Origin: Plasmodiophora brassicae
Taxonomy: Eukaryota > Endomyxa: Phytomyxea > Phytomyxea > Plasmodiophorida
DNA length: 64,000 bases
Assembly (NCBI GenBank): GCA_036867785.1
Contig: CP145422.1
Coordinates: 620,001-684,000, forward strand
Reading direction: 5' to 3'
The notes under the pieces were generated by a model. It was not told the DNA's origin, did not search any database, and was given only the letters and a program-made list of their open reading frames with translations. A program made the translations under genes and the position numbers. Below, piece by piece: positions 56,626-64,000 of the stretch. The stretch's first letter is position 1; each line of letters begins with the position of its first letter.

Positions 56626-57466
56626 GTCAAAAGCGGACACGTCGGCGCGTGTCGCTAACGGTCACCTTTTGCCACGTGTAACATGGAACGCTTTTGACGG
56701 AAGATCCTGCTGGCGTGATGATTGCAACAATCGCATTTTCATTGGGCATTAAACGTGACCATAGTGGGCGACCAAGTCAACATCCGAACGGTTAATGCCC
56801 AATGAAAATGCGATTGTTGCAATCATCACGCCAGCAGGATCTTCTTCCCATCCCAGCTGCGATGCTTCTTTCGCAGAAGTGCTCATGTCTAGAGGTCGAC
56901 ATCAGAAATACCGGAATGGTACACAAATACGTTCCCAGAATACGGGCGGATGCGCTTAGACAACATCTCAAAGACGTGATTGGCGTGGAGCTTGCGGAGG
57001 ACATATATGATGGCCTTCCTCGAGGTCACGGGTCGCGCGAAGATATCCACCAGCATCAGGTCAGCTTCGCCAATCGTCTCACACTGAACGAATCGACGGG
57101 AGGCGTTGCGTCGTGTTGGGATTAGACGGCATTCATGCGGGACGTCGGCCATGCGGCTATGTCATACACTCGCTGGTCGTGAAATGCCAAACCGCCATTT
57201 CCGTCGTCAATAACCGCCTCCATATGTTTACACGTTCTCCCCAGGTCTACTGTGCCACGAGTGTGCGACGGTTGCCGCCAGAAGGAGAAGTGGACCAGAG
57301 CGTACAGCAGCGCGAACAACGACGTTCATCTGCTAACATTCACGTTGTATGCCCAACATGCGCCCAGTAATGAAGTATTATACACACAGCGCCTCTCGAC
57401 CCTGAGTAGGTTTACCATATCTGTTAAAATAGCCGGGAGACGCGGTGGACTCGTTCCCGAACCGCT
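56626..57466. other. Intergenic/unresolved, 841 bp
   Basis: Holds the inverted repeat below. Minus frame 57152..56889 (ATG-started, 87 codons, with FARPVTSRKAIIYVLRKLHA) looks protein-like and may be an exon of an unrecognised small gene; I could not splice it convincingly. Confidence 0.4.
56700..56844. repeat. Perfect 53-bp inverted repeat with 39-nt loop
   Basis: 56700-56752 is the exact reverse complement of 56792-56844; the spacer is 56753-56791. It would fold into a 53-bp hairpin in RNA or a cruciform in DNA. It could be a foldback/MITE end pair, but no target-site duplication was seen, or a recent inverted duplication. Confidence 0.92.
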
Positions 57467-58438
57467 CTACGACACGAAGGTTATATGATCCGGATAGTGC
57501 GGTACGCCCTTGGACAGAAGCGGTACTGCAACGAATCGTAACATGACCTGCGACAGCAACACGCCGACGGACAGGGAAACGATCGAGGCGAAGGCCCAGG
57601 CGGCAGGGCCGTACCCGTAGCAGAACTCGGGTATCGCATGCCTCAGCAACGGGTCATCGCTAGATAAAAGAAATGGCGGACTCTTCCGGGATATGACTCG
57701 ATTGACACCAACGGCCGTTCCCGTGAACAGCAGGAAATACGCCAGCTGTCGCAGGCCTCGTAGGTTATGCTTTCGGACGGCCTCTTGTCGTGACGATACT
57801 CGTCCTTGCGTTAACGCATATGCTGACACCAGCAGGCCAGCCGTCACCAAACGCTTCAACGGCACGGCTGGCGTCGCAGGAGTGAGAGCAGCAACCGTCG
57901 GCGGGTCTTGGAGGGGCTCCCGTGGCAGAACGGGCGTCGAATGAAGTGAAGCGGAAGTATTGGGGACAGGCGGAACCGGTCTGGATATATCAAGTGACGA
58001 ACGACGAGACCCGGCGGGCGTCACAACGGATCGAGGAGCGGCGGGCGTCAGAGCAAGTGGAAGAGACAGGACCATCTCCGGCGGAGGCGTCTTCAGACCA
58101 TCAGTGAAAGCGGAAGGGTCGTCAGACGTATATCGTCGACGGCAAGTGATTTTCGGAGGGCGCCACTGCCGGAAACCAGATAGCCCATCTTCCGATTTGG
58201 AGCGCTCCACGCGCATCGACTCTGCGGATGCGGGCGAAGCCGCCGGTGGTTCCTCCGTGGTGCTCGTTTGCGGTGGTGGAACCGGCAGGACGACCAGCGG
58301 AATAGCCGGCGGCGCCTTAGAGGGTGGGCTTCTTGGCATGGATGCGCTGATCTGGACGGTGGTGGCGATAACGACGACCAATGCCGAGCAGCGGAGCATG
58401 GCGGCTCTGACGACGGTAGCGACCCGCGGTCTCGGCAT
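57467..58438 (-). CDS. Secretory-pathway protein with Pro-rich region and three C-terminal membrane helices
   Basis: Single exon, 323 residues. Signal peptide or anchor MLRCSALVVVIATTVQISA at residues 14-32 (alternative start ATG 58399). Residues 35-200 are Pro/Ser/Thr-rich and probably disordered. Three hydrophobic helices near the C terminus (RLVTAGLLVSAYALT, LAYFLLFTGTAVGV, AWAFASIVSLSVGVLLSQVM). No family recognised. Confidence 0.6.
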   Translation of the reverse strand: MPRPRVATVVRAAMLRCSALVVVIATTVQISASMPRSPPSKAPPAIPLVVLPVPPPQTSTTEEPPAASPASAESMRVERSKSEDGLSGFRQWRPPKITCRRRYTSDDPSAFTDGLKTPPPEMVLSLPLALTPAAPRSVVTPAGSRRSSLDISRPVPPVPNTSASLHSTPVLPREPLQDPPTVAALTPATPAVPLKRLVTAGLLVSAYALTQGRVSSRQEAVRKHNLRGLRQLAYFLLFTGTAVGVNRVISRKSPPFLLSSDDPLLRHAIPEFCYGYGPAAWAFASIVSLSVGVLLSQVMLRFVAVPLLSKGVPHYPDHITFVS

Positions 58439-58660
58439 CGGTCTGGACGCCACCTGCCACGATAGTGCGACGGCGATCAGGGCCGCCGGTCGCTAAATCT
58501 GTTTTTGCGTGATGGCGCGACCAGTCACGCAGAATGCGCCGGCTGCACCCACCCACTGATGCCACCTCGTGTCGTCCCAGTCCCGTGGGCCCCTGTCCAT
58601 ACAGGAAATAAGAGTAACAAATTCCACACGCGCCTGCGCGCGTGTTTTTGTGATTTGACC

Positions 58661-59851
58661 ATGCTTTCATCGGCCGCGACGGCCTGGTACGATATTTCGG
58701 TCGACGACAGTGTACCTAGGAGCATTGCTGTCGCGTTTATGCAAGCGCTGCCGCATGACGTGCTGGTCAGCATTCTCCAGAACCTGGATTCCGGTGAACT
58801 CGCGCGGATCGCGGTGACGTGCAGTGATTTGCGACGCGCGTGCGTGATCGTATGGCCACGCAGGCAGGTCCTTGTTCGTGTTCACTCAGGGGAGCGTCTG
58901 CATGTCACCGCCCATGATCCATACCTTGGCATCGGGGCGACGTTGCGGTCGCCGCCGGCCGGAATGAAAACGGTCAAAGCAGTCGTTGTCTTCGATCGCC
59001 ACCTCGTCGTTGCCTGCGTCGAGGCCGTGTCCTCTCACGTCATATTGTACATGTACCTGCCGCGTTCCGGGAGGTGGCGCCGGCTCCCGCCCCCGTCAAT
59101 CACGTCTATCGCTGCCTGCCAGTCTATTGGGGATCGATACCTCGTAACCTGTTTCGATGTCCTCATTTGTTAGCGTTGTCTAATGCGAAACCACCAGATT
59201 GTTGTCGACAACGATGGTGCAACGATGCTGTATTCATTGGACGATAAGCTGTGGCATAAATGCCCTTCAGCGCCATCGCCGCACAGGAACGGGGCGGCTG
59301 GAGTCATTAGGGGCAGAGATCGAGGTCGGGCATTGATTGTTTGCGGAGGGGATACCGGCGAGGCGTTGGTGGAGTCAGGGGCGAAATTCGACCTGAAGAC
59401 GAAGACGTGGTCTTCGATTGCGCCAATGCCTGAAGGACGCGAGAAGATGGGATCGTGCGTCTACAAGGACCGGCTGGTTGTGGCGGGAGGGTTTATTGGG
59501 GAAGACCTCGAGGACGATACCGCGTCATGTATCGCGTATGACCCTGCATCAGACACTTGGAATGAGATCGGGGACTTGGCGTGCCCGCGGTCTAACGTCA
59601 GTCTCTTCAATCTAGGAGGACGATTGGTTGCAGATTGCGGGGACGAATTCCTGGAATATGACGACAGAGTAAACCAATGGGCGCCGTCAAGGCTGACGGC
59701 GCGCGATCGACGCTCACCCGGAATGACAATCGCTCTAAGAGCGTTCATGCTCGGTGACATTGCTTGGGCACATCACAAGAGCAAGTTCCCGTCTAAGCGT
59801 TCATCGCCGATGCATCGCAGGATATTGTCCAGACGTTTACGCCAACGATAA
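58661..59851 (+). CDS. F-box/Kelch-repeat protein
   Basis: Exons 58661..59143 and 59198..59851; 54-nt intron in phase; 378 residues. F-box at about residues 26-65 (LPHDVLVSILQNLDSGELAR, then VTCSDLRRAC). Kelch-type blades follow with alternating hydrophobic strands and GG pairs (RALIVCGGDTGEA, KTKTWSSIAPMPEGREKMG, DRLVVAGGFIGEDLED, DPASDTWNEIGDLACPRS). Such proteins are substrate adaptors of SCF ubiquitin ligases. The last 45 residues are basic and leave the Kelch pattern, so a 3' intron may have been missed. Confidence 0.8.
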
Positions 59852-59893
59852 CGACAATATATATCAGCAAAGACAACGATCAGGGCCGTGTAC

Positions 59894-60046
59894 TCATTTC
59901 GTCTTGGTGGCAGCGTTCGCGGCAGACCCGCGCGGGCATTGACAACGGTCCTTCACCGGGACATCCGCCAGAGCCGCCTCGATGTGTTGCCCGCATCCCG
60001 CCCAGGTCGGCTTGCTGCACTTGTCGCACGACACTTTGCGGCACAT
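59894..60046 (-). CDS. Tiny conserved Cys-rich protein
   Basis: 50 residues starting MCRKVSCDKCSKPTWAGCGQ, then HIEAALADVPVKDRCQC. This matches a small protein pattern I recall from plants, fungi and protists (MCRxVxCxxCxKxTWxGCGxH). Two CxxC-type pairs and a His suggest zinc binding. Function unknown. Upstream frame is open, but the family starts at this Met. Confidence 0.75.
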   Translation of the reverse strand: MCRKVSCDKCSKPTWAGCGQHIEAALADVPVKDRCQCPRGSAANAATKTK

Positions 60047-60699
60047 GACGCTCTTGTATTTGGCACCTGGCGTCTGGAGACCCGTTGACTGCGCGCGGTC
60101 CCAAGTGAAGTGGCGGCTGACTGCGCGCACGTCGCGGTCCCCAACTCCCAAGACCAAGTGGCGACTGGAGACTGACTGCGCGCCGCGCGGTCCCAAGTGG
60201 TAACTGACACTGGCTGCGCCTGGTCACTACTCTCGCGTATTTATCGAGTGCTGGGATCAAGAAGGAACTCGAAAGTCACGCCGTCGAAATCTACCACCAG
60301 AAGCTAGTCGCCATCAGGCGTGAACTTGAACACTTTCAGGCGGCTATGCAGGACCCCGTCCTAGGGGCAGTGCACGTCAAGCTTCCGATCCCGGTCCAGA
60401 CCGAGGTGGCGACTTGGTCGAAGCAGGCGACGTCCTGTTCCGACGGGACTTCCTTAGTCGTCTGGGAACTACTGTATTATAGGTTAATGGACATTCGCTG
60501 GTGTTCCATCTTTGTACCACTGGGGTTAGGAATCGACTGACCCCCACCTGAAACGTGACCTGTGGCGGATTCCGCAATTCCGGCCAGGTTATCATTATGA
60601 ACTGGTGAACTTGGCGCGCAAGCCACAGCACGTCCGAGTACGAGCTTGCACCTGACACTGGACATCAAAGTACGAGCTTGTAACTGGCACAAATGATGT
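60047..60699. other. Unresolved 653-bp stretch with degenerate repeats
   Basis: 60073-60200 carries a degenerate repeat (TGACTGCGCG, CGGTCCCAAGTG, AAGTGGCG units). Plus frame from about 60229 to 60540 reads protein-like (SAGIKKELESHAVEIYHQKL) but has no plausible start or partner exon. Confidence 0.35.
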
Positions 60700-60944
60700 T
60701 TAGTTGGTACTGTTCGCGTCGTTGCACGGTCGACAGGGTCTGGTCTCGATGTCGCTGGGGTCGAACGCGAGATGAATGCGCATGTCTCCGCGGTCGTTCT
60801 CGATCCAGCCATCGATGCCGATATCGAAAAGATACGATTCCAAGGATTCGACAGGGACTTCAACCTCGTCGGCTAGAAGCGATGCGAACGGGACGGAACG
60901 ATTCGTGCTCGCCTGTGCTCGTAATAGCCGAACTCGCTGATTGA
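60700..60944 (-). CDS. Terminal exon of an unresolved gene (winged-helix/PCI-like)
   Basis: Opens after a CCAG acceptor at 60945 and ends at the stop at 60700. Reads VNQRVRLLRAQASTNRSVPF, then ASLLADEVEVPVESLESYLF and DIGIDGWIENDRGDMRIHL, the pattern of a small winged helix as at PCI-domain ends or in DDRGK proteins. The upstream exons could be those at 61437..61185 and 61128 onward, but more than one splice path fits, so partner and start are unsure. Confidence 0.45.
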
Positions 60945-61176
60945 CCTGGTATTCGACCCTGCAGCAACGTGTCAAATGGGATTCGACCCCAGCGATGATC
61001 AGAAGCGATGTACGCTTGCTGGCGATGGGTCGCTTGTTCGCTCGACAAGGTAGGGGCATCCAGTAGGAAGACCTTCTGTGCATTGTCATCCTGAGCCTGG
61101 ATCGCCCAGAGAGCCGTCCCGGGCATCACTACAAACCATCGTCATCATAACCAACAAACACACAGGTCCAGCACAC

Positions 61177-61437
61177 CTACCTACATTCCATCGGTTTGAA
61201 TTTCTGGATCAGAGCGACGCGTCTAGCTCGAACGTCTTCCTGACCGAGACGAACCTTGCGCTCCTCTCTGGCCGCTTTGCGTTGCGCCTGCTCCTTGATC
61301 TGTCGTTTGCGCTCTCGTGCATTCTCAGTATCCTTCACCCCTTCGAGCATCTCCTTCATGATCCACCGTCCCAGGTAATACACGACAACGGCACCGCCAA
61401 AGACGGCTGCCGTCGTGGCCCAGCAGGTTCGCGACAT
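61177..61437 (-). CDS. Membrane-anchored charged coiled-coil protein (or first exon of a longer gene)
   Basis: 86 residues if unspliced: anchor AAVFGGAVVVYYLGRWIM near the N terminus, then a highly charged helix (DTENARERKRQIKEQAQRKA). A GTAGGT donor at 61184 and a TTTGTAG acceptor at 61129 would splice in phase onto MPGTALWAIQAQDDNAQK, suggesting that the gene continues toward 60700. Confidence 0.5.
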   Translation of the reverse strand: MSRTCWATTAAVFGGAVVVYYLGRWIMKEMLEGVKDTENARERKRQIKEQAQRKAAREERKVRLGQEDVRARRVALIQKFKPMECR

Positions 61438-61633
61438 CTCGACGGGGCCGTTCGTGCAAGATGCAACTGCGTAAGTGCAAGCTGCACCTGCGCTAGTGTC
61501 AGCTGCACGTACGCCACGACCGGGAGAGCCGCTCTACGCCAGTGGGAGCTGCCGCACGTGCTGCAGCGCAGAGTCGAACTCCGTCGCCCGTGTGAGCTGC
61601 ACGCGACAGGCAGTCTTGTCGAACTCCGTCGCC

Positions 61634-63604
61634 ATGTCGGCGATAGTCGTCGATGGCGGCATCATGGAGTACCTTTGCGCATCCGACGTGGACACGCTCG
61701 ACGCGCTGTATTCGGATCGGTACACATGCCTGGCCGTGTTCCGATCGTTGTCTAGGTACGCGCACCTGGGTGGCGGCGCCCGTCGCGTCGCAGCCTGAGT
61801 CTCTGGTGCCAGGATTGGGAAGCAAATCGTGTGCCGATTGTTGCCCTGTCAACCGGGGCAGGTCGTACCCGAGGGATTACTGGCCTCGTGGATTCGTCAG
61901 AGGACCTCTGGCAGATTACTGTATCAGACTGTTCTCGCCGACTGCAAGCGGCTGCGTCTGTTGAATCCGCTTGAAAAGTGGGTACGAATAACATTGATGG
62001 CGTTAGCAGTAGCCGTAAATGCAGTGGCCATAGATCTGACGATGACGCCAAAGAATACGTGTTGAACGAACGGTTCCATCAGCGCATGTACGAGTCCCTG
62101 CAACCAGGTGCTGTAGAGTGCGTAAACAGGCACCCTGGCATTGTATCGGGACACAATATGAACATTATACTTGCATCAGAATTGACGACGGGGTCGCGGC
62201 ACACGACCCGAATCCGCCTTCACTGTCCGATCTGGTCAAGACTGCCGAGCTCCGCTGGGAAATGGTAGGTTTTAAGGCCTTGTGCGCGTCGAAGGTTGAG
62301 TTCTGACAAACGCTCTCTACCTAGCTACTTCACTATATGGTTGGCTCGCAACGATATTCGCCTCCTTCGAAACCAGTCACGAACCTGCTGAAGAAAATGG
62401 ACCTCATGTAAGCCGACTGCTCCTTCCGATCAGTGCATCTCTGGTGGAACTTACAGCTGCCTCTACCGTAGTTCGGTGCAGAACGGACAAGTTCGCCCGA
62501 CCAGTTTCGGGTTCAAATTCCTTTTCAAGGACCTGTACTCTCAGTTATGGACTATCCTGATCGGATACATGAACAACCTTGAGGTTTGCGTTATTGGGCA
62601 CTGTCCTGGTATGCGGTCTCAAACTGTCTGCGTAGGCTCGAAGTATGAACCGCCGCGAAGTGCTGTCGTTCTTGTTTCGCCTCGGGTTCCTTGAGCTCGG
62701 CAAGGTAACTTCATGCATTTCGTCACGACTTCCATGCTGACACAAGCGCCAGGGGTATTCCTTGCGCACACTAACCGCGAGTCAGAAGAAGGTCGTAGCT
62801 GATCTCTTCGAGTTCGGCATGATTCACCGCGCTACTGCAAAGAGCGACTGGTATTATCCAACGAGTCTTGCCATCGGCCTATCGTCTGGGAAATCGGAGT
62901 CCCTGGGTGGCGGCGCGACTCAACGCTTTATTATTGTCGAAACTACGTTTAAGGTAACGGCGAACGCTTCGCGTTCATACTTCCCGGCGCTTACGTCATG
63001 CCAGGTGTATGCGTACACTGCCTCGCCGCTGCAGATTGCCTTACTAGGAATGTTCGTTGGGCTTGAAGCTCGACTTCCAAACCTAATCGTCGGTATGAAG
63101 TCAGGCAAGAAGTCATTTGGAGACGTTCTCTTACTGTGCTATATCTGTAGCACGAATCACGAAGAAGACAATACGACGAGCGCTTTCGATCGGTATCGGG
63201 GCGGAAGAGATCATAGCGTTCCTTCGTGCGCATGCGCATCAGGCATCCGCCCTACTTGGGAACGTTGCATCTGACCTGAATTCCCCTCCCGACAACGTCG
63301 TTGACCAAATAAGGCTGTGGCAGGTAATGTTGTTGTTGATGTCTGGAATCCACCGTTCTAAACGTTTGGGCCTCAGTCTGAGAGGCATCGTCTGTCATCA
63401 CGACCAGCGGCGCTCTTTCGCCAATTCAAAGATCGTGACGAATTCCAGACCCTTCTGGACTTCGCCGAGTCTAAGCAACTGGTTCTTTGGAAATCGCCCG
63501 AGTCGATGATGTTTGTCACCGTCCCGCATGGAGACGTCCCGATCCGCGAGTATTTGAATCGGATCAGGGGGCCAACAACAGCGACGAATACAGCAATCAG
63601 CTAG
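61634..63604 (+). CDS. TFB2: TFIIH core subunit TFB2 (p52/GTF2H4)
   Basis: Eleven exons: 61634..61755, 61813..61959, 62007..62117, 62180..62264, 62325..62407, 62472..62583, 62636..62704, 62753..62953, 63005..63092, 63151..63323, 63377..63604; introns 47-64 nt; 472 residues (human 462). Family blocks in order: RYTCLAVFRSL; VPEGLLASWI; ELRWEMLLHYMVGS; VRPTSFGFKFLFKD; RREVLSFLFRL; WYYPTSLAIGLSSG; RFIIVETTFKVYAYTASPL; LIVARITKKTIRRALSIGI; EEIIAFLRAHAH; DQIRLWQ; and a terminal strand-helix unit. TFB2 anchors and stimulates the XPB helicase in transcription and repair. The third exon's acceptor (62006) is the least certain junction; later acceptors at 62024 are also possible. Confidence 0.93.
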
Positions 63605-63648
63605 AGAACTGGGTCTGTATTGCAACGCCTTGACGGGGCGTACTGGCA

Positions 63649-63999
63649 TCACACTAGGCAGCTTCGTTTGTTGTGCCCAATGCTCCCGCACGCCGAGCAT
63701 CGTTGCCGTTTGCGTGTGGACGTCGAGCGGATCATCAGGAGTGTATCCACTCCATGTCTATCCCTCGCGTCCAGCTGTTCGACTCTGGGGGAGCACTTGG
63801 CGCCAGAAAGTCCATGGGCGTTGTACTCTCGGCACATAGCATCCATGTTGGATGCAAAGCCGGTGAAGTCGACAAGCTCGTCGCCGGGCAAGGTTATGGA
63901 GCTGTTGTCGCCTTCGCATAGGCGAGATACCTTGACGTTCGTCGTTGTCGGCCGGCCTCTCACTGGTTCGCCGGGTTCAGCGCTGGCTTGCTTGACGCC
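63649..63999 (-). CDS. Zinc-knuckle protein, C-terminal part (runs off right edge)
   Basis: Open from the stop at 63649 to the window end with no ATG near 63963, so the N terminus lies outside. The last residues hold a CCHC knuckle, C-x2-C-x4-H-x4-C (CSACGSIGHNKRSC), preceded by a basic run (STSTRKRQR). Such C-terminal knuckles occur in MULE/FAR1-type transposases and in several RNA-binding proteins; this fragment cannot distinguish them. Confidence 0.55.
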   Translation of the reverse strand, partial: GVKQASAEPGEPVRGRPTTTNVKVSRLCEGDNSSITLPGDELVDFTGFASNMDAMCREYNAHGLSGAKCSPRVEQLDARDRHGVDTLLMIRSTSTRKRQRCSACGSIGHNKRSCLV

Positions 64000-64000
64000 G

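Noticed and set aside
1-64000. tRNA, rRNA, CRISPR array, LTR or viral elements
   Set aside because: None recognised by eye. A tRNA scan with covariance models was not possible here, so small RNA genes could be missed.

Overview
This window looks like nuclear DNA of a compact, GC-rich eukaryotic microbe. Genes are packed head to tail on both strands. Nearly every multi-exon gene can be assembled with GT-AG introns of about 45-70 nt, often with a CTGAC/CTAAC-like branch site 15-25 nt before the acceptor. No bacterial operon logic, CRISPR, rRNA or recognisable tRNA was seen. Secreted proteins, a tandem secreted ubiquitin-ligase family and the gene style would fit a plasmodiophorid-like (Phytomyxea, Rhizaria) parasite. 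That placement is inference, not proof. All exon models were spliced by eye and kept only where reading phase and family homology agree.

Layout. 0-9 kb: a possibly secreted protein kinase cut by the left edge, a coiled-coil RING protein, a coiled-coil/polyQ protein, a secreted concanavalin-like protein, a TLS1/C9orf78 splicing factor and ALG1. 9.3-24.5 kb: a secreted CAP protein with a PT-rich stalk, then five same-strand tandem genes. Each of the five has a signal peptide, a family-specific helical domain, a variable basic linker and a C-terminal domain that reads as a HECT E3 ubiquitin ligase, including the catalytic Cys. This is the most notable system in the window. 24.6-39 kb: a two-RRM protein, RNA polymerase III subunit RPC3, two unknown proteins (one a long coiled coil), a VPS10/sortilin receptor and a triose-phosphate-transporter-family carrier.

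39.4-41.2 kb and 51.6-54.9 kb hold five members of an unrecognised family with mitochondrial-presequence-like N termini. Between them lie a decayed LINE (about 41.3-43.5 kb), a seven-transmembrane receptor-like protein, an unresolved 1.5 kb stretch, a 16-exon membrane-anchored subtilase and a GNAT acetyltransferase. 55-64 kb: a Glu/Leu/Phe/Val dehydrogenase preceded by a perfect 53-bp inverted repeat, a three-helix membrane protein, an F-box/Kelch protein, a tiny Cys protein, partial or unresolved exons, TFIIH subunit TFB2 (11 exons) and a zinc-knuckle protein cut by the right edge.

Housekeeping genes (ALG1, RPC3, TFB2, VPS10, TLS1) are interleaved with lineage-specific secreted or membrane genes. 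The clearest functional grouping is the secreted block at 9.3-24.5 kb. If secreted by an intracellular parasite, the HECT proteins would be placed to ubiquitinate host proteins; this is a hypothesis.
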